Assembly (NCBI GenBank): GCA_947483555.1 | Contig: CANKMW010000001.1 | Span: 203,266 to 267,265 of the forward strand | DNA: 64,000 nt | Direction: 5' to 3' | From: Myxococcales bacterium | Lineage (GTDB): Bacteria > Myxococcota_A > Polyangia > Haliangiales > Haliangiaceae | Shown here: one piece after another, positions 7,747-20,418 of the stretch | Layout: each line of letters starts with the position of its first letter | Numbering within the stretch: position 1 is the first letter of the stretch | Made by a program: the position numbers and the translations under genes | Notes under the pieces: model-generated | The model's input: the letters and a program-made list of their open reading frames with translations, nothing else | Told to the model about the DNA's origin: nothing | Databases searched by the model: none

Positions 7747-9198
<1,452 letters not shown>

Positions 9199-9246
9199 CG
9201 GGAGCGTTTCATCCGGCGGCGGTGCGTGTCAAGGCGGGCTTCCCGC

Positions 9247-10791
9247 TCAGTATCGGCCGGCCGACAGATCGACGGTGCCGGGCCCGACGCGGCGCGCCCG
9301 CCCCGCCCGGCGCGCCGACTTGGGTCGGCCGTCGACCGCGGCCTCGGTGGCTGCTGCCGCCGTGGGGAGCTCGGTCACCGATGGCGGCGAAGCAACCACC
9401 TCGGGCCGCGGCGGCGGCCGCGCCGGCATGAGCGCTTCCGGTTGGGGTGGCGGCGCCGCCGCTGCCAGCGATGGCGGGGAACTACCGCCCGCCATCACGA
9501 CCACCGCCGCCATCGCAGCGCTGACGGCCAGGATGGCGCCGATCACCACCCCGGTTCGGGAACGCGTCGCGGCTGCCGGTGCGGCTACGGCTACGGCTAC
9601 GGCTGCGGGTTCGGCCACGGCCACGGTCGCGGCCACGTATACGGCCGCGGTTGCGGCCGGGGCGGCGGCGGCTCCAGCTGCAGGGAACGTGGGGGCCTCG
9701 CGGGTGCCGCCGCTTCCGTCTTCACCCGGCGGGGGTGACGGCGAACGCACGGAGCGCAGGTCGAGCGAGACCGGCGCGACGTCATCGCCCGGCGCCGGCG
9801 GGGCGCCGAACAGCGTCCGCATGTACTCGGCCATCGCGACCGGCCCGTCGGCCAGCTGGTTGGCGGCCTGGAACTCGGCCAGGGCCGCGCCGAGCTCGGC
9901 GGCGGACTGGTAGCGCAGGGCGAGATCGGGAGCCAGCGCGCGCATCACGATCCGTTCGAGCGCCGGCGGATAGTCCGGCCTCACCTTGGTCGGTGGCGTG
10001 ATGTGGCCGCCGACGATGCGCTCCATGGTCTGGTACTCGGTGTCGCCGCGGAAGGCGCGCCGCTGCAGCGAGACCTCGTACAGGACCACGCCGAGCGCGA
10101 ACACGTCGGCACGACGGTCGACCTTCAAGCCGCGGCACTGCTCGGGCGACATGTACGCGAGCTTGCCCTTGACCACGCCGGTTCGAGTCTGCGCCGCCCG
10201 ACCCGCGGCCAGCGCGACCCCGAAGTCGACCAGCTTCACGACGCCGTCCCAGCCGATCATGATGTTCGATGGCGTGACGTCGCGGTGCACGATCTCGAGC
10301 GGCTCGCCGGTGGCGCCGTTGCGGTCGTGGGCGTAGTGGAGCGCGGCCGCCACGGCGCGGCCGATCGCGACGGTGGCCGCGATCGGGGTCGGCTTGCGGA
10401 CGATCAACGAGCGCTCGATGGCCGCGCGGACGTTCTCGCCGTGGATGTACTCGATGGCGTGGAAGTACGTATCGGCATCGCGGCCGACCTCGTAGAGCTG
10501 CGCGATGTTGGGGTGGTACAGCGTCGCCGCCACCCGGGCCTCGTCGAGGAACATCTGGACGAAGGTCCGGTCGTTGACCCGCTCCGGCGCGATCACCTTG
10601 ATGACCGCGTGGTCCGGACACGAGAACCGGAACGGCCCGGAGTCGGGGCGCCGGGCGTTGTCGATCGACGCCAGCCAGATCTCCGCCATGCCCCCGGTGG
10701 CCAGGTGGCGGAGGAGGCGGTAGCGGCCGAGCTGGCGTGCGCCCCCCGGCGACGACATCCTCTCGTGAGACGGAGGCAGGGCGGGCATCAT
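9247..10791 (-). CDS. Ser/Thr protein kinase with one membrane helix and a short outer tail
   Basis: 514 residues. Kinase domain at about 22-295: ATGGMAEIWLA, lysine in [48 protein letters not shown] low-complexity Ala/Val-rich linker (GGCTAC-type hexamers near 9578-9640) leads to a membrane helix (VVIGAILAVSAAMAAVVVMA) and a basic, Pro-rich tail of about 80 residues. The shared FLDEAR...HPNIA pattern and HRDVTPSN show it is a paralogue of the kinase at 7747, 48 bases downstream. The ATG at 10791 is preferred over 10854 because AGGTCGGG precedes it; a third choice is 10758. Confidence 0.88.
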   Translation of the reverse strand: MMPALPPSHERMSSPGGARQLGRYRLLRHLATGGMAEIWLASIDNARRPDSGPFRFSCPDHAVIKVIAPERVNDRTFVQMFLDEARVAATLYHPNIAQLYEVGRDADTYFHAIEYIHGENVRAAIERSLIVRKPTPIAATVAIGRAVAAALHYAHDRNGATGEPLEIVHRDVTPSNIMIGWDGVVKLVDFGVALAAGRAAQTRTGVVKGKLAYMSPEQCRGLKVDRRADVFALGVVLYEVSLQRRAFRGDTEYQTMERIVGGHITPPTKVRPDYPPALERIVMRALAPDLALRYQSAAELGAALAEFQAANQLADGPVAMAEYMRTLFGAPPAPGDDVAPVSLDLRSVRSPSPPPGEDGSGGTREAPTFPAAGAAAAPAATAAVYVAATVAVAEPAAVAVAVAAPAAATRSRTGVVIGAILAVSAAMAAVVVMAGGSSPPSLAAAAPPPQPEALMPARPPPRPEVVASPPSVTELPTAAAATEAAVDGRPKSARRAGRARRVGPGTVDLSAGRY

Positions 10792-10851
10792 CCCGACCTG
10801 GTCTGCAAGCACGGATCCAGGTGAGCACCACGACCGCTCGCACACTTGCGT

Positions 10852-10869
10852 CATGTCCCCTGAGACATG
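10852..10869. repeat. Inverted repeat CATGTC-N6-GACATG
   Basis: Perfect 6-base arms lie between the end of hmgA and the start of the 9247 kinase gene. It could be a weak terminator for the tyrosine operon or an operator for the kinase gene. There is no T-run. Confidence 0.25.
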
Positions 10870-10895
10870 GGCCGCGCGCGCCGCACCGGCACGAG

Positions 10896-12050
10896 CTACA
10901 GGAATGACGCCATGTAGCCCGCGTCCTCCACGGCGATCGCGGCTCGGGTCGCGACCAGCGGCCGCAACGTGTCGACCATCACCGCCAGCTCGTCGGTGCG
11001 CGTGGCGCCGATCGACGCCTCGTAGCTGCCGGGGTGCGGCCCATGCGGGATGCCGGCCGGATGGTGCGAGACGCTGCCCGGTCCCACCCCCTTGCGCGAC
11101 GTGAAGTTGCCGTCGCAGTAGAAGAGGATCTCGTCACAGGACGGCGAGCTGTGCGGGTACGGACACGGGATGGCGTCGGGCGCGAAGTCGAGCAATCGGG
11201 GCACGAAGCTGCAGATCAGCGCGCCGCGAGCACCGAACGTGCCGTGCCAGGTCGGCGGCAAGTGCACCGACGACACCCGGGGCTGGAAGGCGAGGATCGG
11301 GAACGCCCACGGGTACACCGTGCCGTCCCAGCCGACCACGTCGAGCGGCGACTCGTCGACGGTGAAGCCGTGCCAGCGACCGCCGCGCTTGACCGCCAGC
11401 TCGCGCAGTCCCTCGTCGAGCGGCGCGGACAGCTCGGGGCGCCGGAAGTCGCGGTGGCAGTACGGTGCGTCCATGCGCAGCTGGCCGACCGGATTGCGCC
11501 ACTGCGCGAGCAGGTGCAGATCGTCGACCTCGAGCCAGAACCAGTGCTGCGGCCCGTCGTCGGGCATGAAGCGGTGCAGCATCGCGCGCGGGACGCAGAC
11601 GTAGTCGCCCTGCTGGAAGCGCAGATCACCGAGGATGCTGCGCAGCAGCCCACCGCCCTGGTGCACGTACACCAGCAGGTCGCCGTCGCCGTTGGCGACG
11701 TAGACCGGATCGGCACGATCGGGGAACGCGACGCCGGCGCACAGGTCGGAGTTCGACAGCAACGGCACGAAGGCGTCGATCGGCGCCCCGCCGCGGCCGA
11801 CCTCGCCGCTGTGATAGTGACGCTTGGCCAGCGCGCGCAGGTCGGCGGTGCCGACCGCCGGTGCCGCCCAGCCGTGCTTGACCTCGGCGGGGCGCTGCAG
11901 ATGCGGCCGCCGCTGGTGGTAGAGGATGGTGTACGGGCCGTCGAACCCGTCGCGGGTGAAGCACTCCTCGTAGCGCAGCTCGCCGCCCGGCCCGCGCAGC
12001 TGGGTGTGGTGCTTGCGCGGCAGATCGCCGCGCGCGACGCGGTCGAGCAC
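10896..12050 (-). CDS. hmgA: Homogentisate 1,2-dioxygenase
   Basis: 384 residues, GTG start. It opens the aromatic ring of homogentisate to maleylacetoacetate using Fe(II). Recognisable segments are KHHTQLRGPGGELRYEECFT, GPYTILYHQRRPH, PRAMLHRFMPDDGPQHWFWL, TWHGTFGARGALICSFVPR and HHPAGIPHGPHPGSYE; the clustered His and Glu residues fit the cupin iron site. It is the last gene of a four-gene operon, starting 3 bases after the hppD stop. The length matches the shorter bacterial form of the enzyme rather than the longer form of about 440 residues. Confidence 0.92.
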   Translation of the reverse strand: MLDRVARGDLPRKHHTQLRGPGGELRYEECFTRDGFDGPYTILYHQRRPHLQRPAEVKHGWAAPAVGTADLRALAKRHYHSGEVGRGGAPIDAFVPLLSNSDLCAGVAFPDRADPVYVANGDGDLLVYVHQGGGLLRSILGDLRFQQGDYVCVPRAMLHRFMPDDGPQHWFWLEVDDLHLLAQWRNPVGQLRMDAPYCHRDFRRPELSAPLDEGLRELAVKRGGRWHGFTVDESPLDVVGWDGTVYPWAFPILAFQPRVSSVHLPPTWHGTFGARGALICSFVPRLLDFAPDAIPCPYPHSSPSCDEILFYCDGNFTSRKGVGPGSVSHHPAGIPHGPHPGSYEASIGATRTDELAVMVDTLRPLVATRAAIAVEDAGYMASFL

Positions 12051-12052
12051 GG

Positions 12053-13210
<1,158 letters not shown>

Positions 13211-13237
13211 GGGGACCTTCTGTGCGGTGGCGATCGG

Positions 13238-13911
13238 CTAGCGGGGGAGCACGGCGTCGGGCTGACGATCAGGGTGGGCGGCAGCGAACGCCGGCAGCTG
13301 GTCGCAGGCGGCGGCGATGGCCGCCAGGCGCGGGAACCCGGCCGGGTCGACGCCGAAGCGATGCGCCGAGTAGATCTGCGGCACCAGGCAGCAGTCGGCG
13401 ATGGTCGGCTCATCACCGACGCAGTACCGTCCCGCGCTGCCGGCGACCGCGGCCTCGAGGGCGGCCAGGCCGCGGGCGATGAACCCCTTGACCCACACCT
13501 TGTCGTCGCCGCCGAGGGCCTGCACCTGGAGGGTGGTCGACAGGTTCTGCAGCGGCTGGATGCCCGAGTTGACCATCTCGGCGAGCGCGCGGACCTGGGC
13601 CCGAGCCTCGCGACCGGCCACACCGGGCGGCAACAGCGGCGGGGCGGCGAACCGCTCGTCGAGGTACTCGATGATCGGCAGCGACTGGGTCAGGAGGTGA
13701 ACCTGGCCATCGTCCTCGATCACCTCGAGCGTCGGCACCTGCGCCATCGGGTTCTTGGCCCGGTAGCCAAGGTCGTGCTGGCCGCCAGCGCCGGCGCTGC
13801 CGCCCTTGAGGATGTCGACGGCGACGTACTCCCATGCCAGCCCCTTGAGGCCGAGCGCGATGCGGACCCGATAGCTGGCCGAGCTGCGCCAGTAGTTGTG
13901 CAGGCGCAGCC

Positions 13912-13915
<4 letters not shown>
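13238..13915 (-). CDS. maiA: Maleylacetoacetate isomerase (zeta-class GST)
   Basis: 225 residues. It isomerises maleylacetoacetate to fumarylacetoacetate using glutathione. The N-terminal thioredoxin fold has the zeta-class active-site motif in WRSSASYRVRIALGLKG, followed by NPMAQVPTLEV and LTQSLPIIEYLDE. The C-terminal helical domain includes GDEPTIADCCLVPQIYSA. The GTG start at 13915 overlaps the fah stop as GTGA, which decides the start and implies translational coupling. The frame upstream is the out-of-frame shadow of fah. Confidence 0.93.
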
Positions 13916-14925
<1,010 letters not shown>

Positions 14926-14932
14926 CGACGGC

Positions 14933-14938
14933 ACCTTA
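14933..14938 (-). promoter_or_regulatory. -10-like TAAGGT of the tyrosine operon
   Basis: On the minus strand TAAGGT ends 7 bases before the fah ATG. The same hexamer precedes the HMG-CoA lyase gene (33801-33806). Confidence 0.4.
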
Positions 14939-14967
14939 CGGCTCGCGCGCGCGGAGATCAATCGGGG

Positions 14968-14973
14968 TAGGCT
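14968..14973 (+). promoter_or_regulatory. -10-like TAGGCT of the 14977 kinase
   Basis: TAGGCT preceded by GG, 3 bases before GTG 14977 and 6 bases before the next in-frame GTG at 14980. The usual 6-base spacing favours 14980 as the first codon. Confidence 0.4.
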
Positions 14974-14976
14974 GCG

Positions 14977-16827
14977 GTGGTGGGCAGCCCGCACGACGCC
15001 GCGACCGCGCCGACCGTCGCTGACGCCAGCCCGGGCGTGGCGGTGACACCCGCCGACGTCGCGACCGCACCACTCCACGGCAGCGGCCCCGGCTCCGGCA
15101 CCACCGTCTACGGGGCCCACCGCTATGCCCTCGGCGCGCTGCTCGGTCGCGGCGGCATGGGTGAGGTCCGGGTCGCGCGCGACGAACGGGTCGGCCGCGA
15201 CGTCGCCATCAAGACCCTGATCAGCGGCGAGGGGACGCCCCGGATGGAGGCGGTCGGTCGGTTCCTGCGCGAGGCCCGCGTCCAGGGCCGCCTCGATCAC
15301 CCGGCGGTGGTGCCGGTCCACGACCTCGGCTTCGACGACCGCGGCGTGCCGTACTTCGCGATGAAGAAGCTGGCCGGCACCACGCTGGCCGAGATCCTGG
15401 CCCGCCACCGCGCCGGCGATCGCGACGCCCTCGCTCGCTGGCCGCGGCGGGCGCTGCTGGCGCGGCTCGCCGAGCTCAGCCTCGCCGTCGAGTTCGCCCA
15501 CACCCGCGGCGTCGTCCATCGCGATCTCAAGCCCCACAACGTCATGCTCGGCGACTTCGGCGAGGTCTACGTGCTCGACTGGGGCATCGCCAAGATCGGC
15601 GACGACGAGCCGACCTCGGGCGCCGGCATCCAGCGCACCGATCTCGACACCCTCGACTCGGTGGTCGGCGAGACCGCCGCCGGCTCGGTGCTCGGCACGC
15701 CGGGCTACATGGCGCCCGAGCAGGCCCGCGGCGGCGTCATCGATCACCGCGTCGACGTCTACGCGCTCGGGTGCATCCTGTTCGAGATCCTGACCCTCGA
15801 GTCGATGCTGCCGCGCGGCGTCGCCGCCCTGGCCGCCGCCGAGGATGCGGTGGCCGGTCGCCCGGCGCAGCGCCGGCCCGATCGCGACGTGCCGCCCGAG
15901 CTCGACGATGCCTGCGCCCACGCCACCGCGCCCTCCGCCGCCGAGCGCATGGCCTCCGCCGCCGCCGTCCACGCCGCCATCCAGCGCTACCTCGACGGCG
16001 ATCGCGATCTGGCCCGCCGCCGCGAGCTGGCCGCCGAGCTGGCCGCCGCCGCCGCGGTGCACCTCGAGCACGGTCGCCGCGAAGACGCGATGCGCGAGGC
16101 CGGGCGGGCCCTGGCGCTCGATCCCAACCACGGCGACGCCGCCACGCTGATCGGTCGCCTGCTCCTCGAGCCGCCGGCCGAGACGCCGATCGAGGTGACG
16201 GCGGCGATCGACCACACCCGCATCGAGACCGGCAAGCGATACCTGCGCGCCGGAACCGTCGCCTACCTCGCCTACGTGCTGCTGTTGCCGGGCCTGTTGT
16301 GGGTCGGCGTCAAGGACTGGACCATGCCGCTGGTCGTCGGTGCGATGGCGCTGTTCAACGCCGGCTTCACGTTCGCGATGTCGCGGCGCGACCGGCTGGC
16401 CGGCGCGTGGATCTACCTGGCCCTGGCCTCCGACGGGGCGATGGTCGTCCTCAGCTCGGTGTTCTTCAGTCCGCTCATGACCACGCCGGGTCTGGCCACC
16501 GCGTCGGCGCTCACGTTTCTCGGCTCACCGACGCGCAAGGCGGCCGCGCCGATCATCGCGTGCACCACGACCGCGATGATGCTCCCGTTGCTGCTCGAGT
16601 GGACGGGCGTGCTGCCGCGCACCTTCTGGATCGACGACGGCGGGCTGCACATTCGCTCGTGGGTGATCGGCAGCGATCCGGTGGGCACGCTGGTGCTGCT
16701 GATCGGCGCCAATCTCGCGTTGCTGCTGACCGCGGCGCAGATGGCGAACCACCTTCGCCGCGCCCAGGACGAAGCCGATCGCCGGACCCAGCTGACGGCG
16801 TGGCACCTGCGCCAGCTGGTGCCCTGA
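14977..16827 (+). CDS. Ser/Thr kinase with TPR-like linker and C-terminal multipass membrane domain
   Basis: 616 residues (615 if GTG 14980 is used). Kinase domain about 48-330: [31 protein letters not shown], then VLDWGIAK, where Trp replaces the Phe of DFG but the metal-binding Asp is kept, and [14 protein letters not shown] helical stretch ([20 protein letters not shown]) resembles one or two TPR units. After about residue 415 there are five or six hydrophobic segments ending in [20 protein letters not shown] and a short basic tail. The polytopic C-terminus could be the signal sensor. Divergent from the tyrosine operon, so it may share its control region. Confidence 0.88.
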   Translation: MVGSPHDAATAPTVADASPGVAVTPADVATAPLHGSGPGSGTTVYGAHRYALGALLGRGGMGEVRVARDERVGRDVAIKTLISGEGTPRMEAVGRFLREARVQGRLDHPAVVPVHDLGFDDRGVPYFAMKKLAGTTLAEILARHRAGDRDALARWPRRALLARLAELSLAVEFAHTRGVVHRDLKPHNVMLGDFGEVYVLDWGIAKIGDDEPTSGAGIQRTDLDTLDSVVGETAAGSVLGTPGYMAPEQARGGVIDHRVDVYALGCILFEILTLESMLPRGVAALAAAEDAVAGRPAQRRPDRDVPPELDDACAHATAPSAAERMASAAAVHAAIQRYLDGDRDLARRRELAAELAAAAAVHLEHGRREDAMREAGRALALDPNHGDAATLIGRLLLEPPAETPIEVTAAIDHTRIETGKRYLRAGTVAYLAYVLLLPGLLWVGVKDWTMPLVVGAMALFNAGFTFAMSRRDRLAGAWIYLALASDGAMVVLSSVFFSPLMTTPGLATASALTFLGSPTRKAAAPIIACTTTAMMLPLLLEWTGVLPRTFWIDDGGLHIRSWVIGSDPVGTLVLLIGANLALLLTAAQMANHLRRAQDEADRRTQLTAWHLRQLVP

Positions 16828-16997
16828 CTGCTGCTGACCGCGTGAGTGGCTACCGGAGTGGCCAGCCGGGAATGCGGGCACCTGCGCGCCGGGTTCCGTT
16901 CTGTGCCGGATTCGACCGCGTCGTTGCCACTTGCGCGACGGCGGCCGGAGACCTACACACGGCATCCACCCTCCACGTCCATCCTCGAGCCATCCGA

Positions 16998-17153
16998 ATG
17001 CGAACGATCGATCCCACCATCCTCCTGGCCGCCATGGCCACGCTGCAGACGCCGCCGGCCCGACCCGGCCCGGCCGGCGTCTTCGCCAGCGCGCGGCGCC
17101 TGCGCTTCGCGCCGGTGGCGCCGGCCGCCATCGCGGTCTCGCGCGCCGCCTGA
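16998..17153 (+). CDS. Small hypothetical protein
   Basis: 51 codons, beginning MRTIDPTILLAAMATLQTPP and ending in an Ala/Val/Arg-rich stretch. Third positions are almost entirely G or C. There is no ribosome site, no TANNNT element and no recognisable family. It lies in the 360-base interval between the kinase and the serine hydrolase genes and could be chance. Confidence 0.25.
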   Translation: MRTIDPTILLAAMATLQTPPARPGPAGVFASARRLRFAPVAPAAIAVSRAA

Positions 17154-17187
17154 GTCATCATCGGGCGGCGGCGTGCTACACGAGGCC

Positions 17188-18645
17188 ATGGGCCAGCGCC
17201 TGATCTCACTGATCGTCGTCGCCGGCGTCGCCGCCTGCGGCTCGCCAGCGCCGACCACCACCACGCCGCACGCCGCGGTCGGCGATCTCGGTGTTCAGCC
17301 AGCCAATCTCGAGGCGCAGCTGACGCCCTACATCGAGAGCATCGGCGCCGGCTGGGGTGAGACCAGCAAGTTCAACGGCTACGTCCTGGTCGCGCAGCAC
17401 GACCAGCCGATCTATGCCCGCGCGTTCGGACTCGCAGATCGGGTCGCCAACCGCGCCGCCACCGCCGACACCACGTTCCGCATCGGCTCGGTGACCAAGC
17501 AGTTCACCGCGGCTGCGATCCTCACGCTCGAGCAGGCCGGCAAGCTGTCGGTGAACGACCCCGTGAAGCGGCATCTGCCCGAGTACCCGGGACCGGGCAA
17601 GGAGGTGACCATCCACCAGCTCCTCACCCACACCGCAGGGCTGCCGAACTACACCTCGTTCCCCGAGATCGAGCAGCGCAAGGCCGAGCACTGGACCACG
17701 CGCGCGCTGCTCGAGACGTTCTGGGACCAGCCGCTCGACTTCGCACCGGGGACCAAGTTCGCCTACTCGAACTCCGGCTACGCCGTGCTCGGCGCCATCA
17801 TCGAGAAGGCGAGCGGCAAGAGCTGGACCGCGTACGTCAAGGACGAGCTGTTCGTTCCCGCGGGCATGACCCGCACCGCCGCTGACGACGCGATCGGGGC
17901 TCCCGATCGGGCACTGGGCTATCAGATCAAGGGCGACGCGCTGGTCGCCGCCGACCCGATCGATCTGTCGCTGGCGTTCGCCGCCGGTGCCGTCCGTTCG
18001 AGCGCCAGTGACATGGTGAAGTGGCACCGTGCGCTGTCCGGAGACGCGATCCTGACCGCCGCGTCGCGCACGCGCCTCTATCGTGCCGAGAAGGACGACT
18101 ACGCGTACGGCTGGGTGAACGCCGAGGTCGCCGGCCACCACACGGTCTGGCACAACGGCGGTATCGACGGCTTCCGCGCCATGTACTGGCGGGTGCCGGA
18201 TGCCGATCTGGTGGTGGTGGTGTTCGCCAACGTGATCGACGTCGACACCGATCCGGTGGGCAAGGCCGCCGTCGAGGCGGCGTTCGGAGCCAAGCTCGAG
18301 CCGATCGCCGCCCTGGCGAAGGGCGCCCTCGATCCGGCGCTGGTAGCGCGCGGGACCGGGACCTACGAGCTCACCGACCCGAGCAAGACCACACTCAAGG
18401 ATCTGGGCGCGCCGCAGGACCTGATCGACAGCATCCTGACCGTCGAGATCAGCGCGGTCGAGGGCGGCCTGTCGAGCAAGCCGAACGGCCAGGACGCGGT
18501 CACGCTGACGCCGATCGAGGGCGGCGCGTTCTACGATCGGGGCAGCAGGATCAAGCTGACGTTCGACCTGCCGGCGAGCGGGCCGGCGACCGGCATCGCG
18601 CTCGAGCAGGGCGACCTGGTGCTGACGTACACCCGCACGCCGTGA
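17188..18645 (+). CDS. Beta-lactamase-fold serine hydrolase lipoprotein
   Basis: 485 residues. Lipoprotein signal MGQRLISLIVVAGVAAC (Cys 17). The serine beta-lactamase/DD-peptidase-like fold is shown by the SxxK motif in FRIGSVTKQFTAAAIL, the Tyr motif in FAYSNSGYAVLGAII and a terminal HNGGIDGF. Other hallmarks are LLTHTAGLPNY and ASGKSWTAYV. Members include esterases, D-aminopeptidases and penicillin-binding-protein-like enzymes; the substrate here is unknown. An extra C-terminal segment of about 120 residues is beta-rich. The ATG at 17188 is decided by the signal peptide; upstream GTGCTACACGAGGCC resembles the sequence before the genes at 26755 and 34475. Confidence 0.85.
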   Translation: MGQRLISLIVVAGVAACGSPAPTTTTPHAAVGDLGVQPANLEAQLTPYIESIGAGWGETSKFNGYVLVAQHDQPIYARAFGLADRVANRAATADTTFRIGSVTKQFTAAAILTLEQAGKLSVNDPVKRHLPEYPGPGKEVTIHQLLTHTAGLPNYTSFPEIEQRKAEHWTTRALLETFWDQPLDFAPGTKFAYSNSGYAVLGAIIEKASGKSWTAYVKDELFVPAGMTRTAADDAIGAPDRALGYQIKGDALVAADPIDLSLAFAAGAVRSSASDMVKWHRALSGDAILTAASRTRLYRAEKDDYAYGWVNAEVAGHHTVWHNGGIDGFRAMYWRVPDADLVVVVFANVIDVDTDPVGKAAVEAAFGAKLEPIAALAKGALDPALVARGTGTYELTDPSKTTLKDLGAPQDLIDSILTVEISAVEGGLSSKPNGQDAVTLTPIEGGAFYDRGSRIKLTFDLPASGPATGIALEQGDLVLTYTRTP

Positions 18646-18653
18646 CGGCTTGG

Positions 18654-18659
18654 TAGGCT
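18654..18659 (+). promoter_or_regulatory. -10-like TAGGCT of the 18666 kinase
   Basis: GGTAGGCT lies exactly 6 bases before the ATG at 18666, so the predicted transcript begins at the start codon. The same octamer precedes the 14977 kinase. Confidence 0.45.
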
Positions 18660-18665
18660 GAGGTC

Positions 18666-20291
18666 ATGGGGGAGACCGCGCAGGTCTGGCGCACGCTCGT
18701 GATGCGCGCGGCGATCCGCCCGGCGGCCGACGAGCCGCTCGACGCCGCCCGCATGCGTGGCTTCTGGGCGCTGGCGCGCATCATCGCGACCCTCGCCTTC
18801 CTGATCGACGTCGGCCTCTGGCTCGGCCTGCGCGCCGAGCCGCACATCGACGCTCGCACGCTCGACGCCTTCGCGGCGATCAACCTGCCCGTCCTCGCCG
18901 TGCTGTACGCGATGGGCCGCCGCCATGCCGGCCGCCCGATCGGCCCGCTGTCGATCGTGGCCGGCATGGCCCTGGCGCAGCTGTCGGTGGTGGTGTGGAT
19001 CCAGGTCACCGGTACCCTGTCGAGCTACTTCATGGTCGCCGGCGCCATGCTGGTCGCCGCCCACCGCGCGCTGCTGTCGTGGTCGCTGGGCGTGATCAGC
19101 CTGGCGCTCCTGCTCGCCCTGCACGGCGGCGCGTTCGCGCTCGAGGAGCTCGGTGTCCTCGAGCGGGTGCCGTTGTTCCGCGCCGCGCCCGGCCCGGTCT
19201 ACGACGCCGCCACGATCCGCGCGTCGGTGATCCTCTCGATCGCCAGCGTCTACGTGATGACGTGGCTGGGCGCCAACCTCCTGGTCGCGACCCTGCGCCA
19301 CACCGAGCGGGCGCTGATGACCGCCGAGCGACGCCTCGCCGCGGCCACCGAGGGCGCTCGCGAAGGCCGCCTGAGCGGCCAGGTCGTCGCGGGCTTCCTG
19401 CTCGACGACGTCATCGGCCGCGGCGGCATGGCCGAGGTCTACCGCGGCACGCGCGCCGGCGAACCGACCGCCGCGGCGGTCGCCGTGAAGGTCGTGCATC
19501 CGCACCTGGTCGACGACCAGCACCTGCTGGCCCGGGTGCGCCGCGAGGCCAAGCTCGCCGCTCGCCTGCCGGCGTCGGTCACCGCGACGGTTCGCGAGGT
19601 CCACCTCGCCGGCCCCGGCGAGCGCGTGGTGGTGCTCGACTACCTCGACGGCGAGGACCTGGCGGCCCGGCTGCGCCGTCGCCGCCGCCTGCCGCTCGAC
19701 GAGGCCGGTGCGCTCCTGCTCGCGGTGTGCGGCGCCGTCGAGGTGATCCACAAGGCCGGCATCGTCCACCGCGATCTCAAGCCCCACAACCTGTTCCTGC
19801 TCGACGACGGCTCGGTGCGGGTCCTCGATTTCGGCGTGGCTCGCTCCGACGATGATCAAGACTCGCTGACCCACACCGCGGCCGTGCTCGGCACCCGTGG
19901 CTACATGGCGCCGGAGATGGCCGAGGCCGGCGCCGACGCGGTCGGGCCCGAGGCCGACGTGTACGCCCTGGGCGTGGTGGCCTTCCAGATCCTGACCGGC
20001 GAGCGGCCGACCGAGAGCGCCATCAGCGGCAGCGCCAGCGGCAGCGGCGAACGGCCGACGCCACGGCCGAGCCAGCACGCCCCCGATCTCGGATCCGCCA
20101 TCGACGCCGTCATCGCGCTGGCCATGGCGCGCTCGCCATCGCGGCGCTACCGCACCGTCACCGCCTTCGCCGCCGATCTCGCGCGCGCCCTGGCCGGAAC
20201 CCTGCCGCCCGAGGTCGAGCGGCGCGCCGATCCGGCTGCCGGCGGCTCGCTCGACGACACCTTCGTCGCCCGCCCGCCCCATGCCGGCTGA
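18666..20291 (+). CDS. Ser/Thr kinase with N-terminal multipass membrane domain
   Basis: 541 residues. The order is inverted compared with the 14977 kinase. About residues 30-220 hold six hydrophobic segments (for example ALARIIATLAFLIDVGLWLG and LLSWSLGVISLALLLALHGG). A charged, probably coiled linker of about 25 residues follows (RHTERALMTAERRLAAATEG). The kinase domain occupies about 240-530, with [42 protein letters not shown] and GTRGYMAPEMAE. This resembles adenylate-cyclase-like or sensor-kinase-like membrane modules joined to a Hanks kinase. A membrane or lipid signal is a reasonable guess; no partner is coded nearby. Confidence 0.88.
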   Translation: MGETAQVWRTLVMRAAIRPAADEPLDAARMRGFWALARIIATLAFLIDVGLWLGLRAEPHIDARTLDAFAAINLPVLAVLYAMGRRHAGRPIGPLSIVAGMALAQLSVVVWIQVTGTLSSYFMVAGAMLVAAHRALLSWSLGVISLALLLALHGGAFALEELGVLERVPLFRAAPGPVYDAATIRASVILSIASVYVMTWLGANLLVATLRHTERALMTAERRLAAATEGAREGRLSGQVVAGFLLDDVIGRGGMAEVYRGTRAGEPTAAAVAVKVVHPHLVDDQHLLARVRREAKLAARLPASVTATVREVHLAGPGERVVVLDYLDGEDLAARLRRRRRLPLDEAGALLLAVCGAVEVIHKAGIVHRDLKPHNLFLLDDGSVRVLDFGVARSDDDQDSLTHTAAVLGTRGYMAPEMAEAGADAVGPEADVYALGVVAFQILTGERPTESAISGSASGSGERPTPRPSQHAPDLGSAIDAVIALAMARSPSRRYRTVTAFAADLARALAGTLPPEVERRADPAAGGSLDDTFVARPPHAG

Positions 20292-20418
20292 TCGCCGCCG
20301 ACCCGCCTGACCGCCGGCCGGCCCGGGGTGGTGGCAGACGCGTGTAAGTCCGACGCGACCGGTGCGTTCTTCCGGGCGTAACGGCGTCGACGTCCCGGCG
20401 CCAAAGGAGCCTGCCGTG

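Noticed and set aside
14977..16827. Treating the DWG-containing kinases (14977 and 41499) as dead kinases
   Set aside because: The metal-binding Asp and the catalytic HRDLKPxN are kept. DWG is a common active variant in this kinase group.
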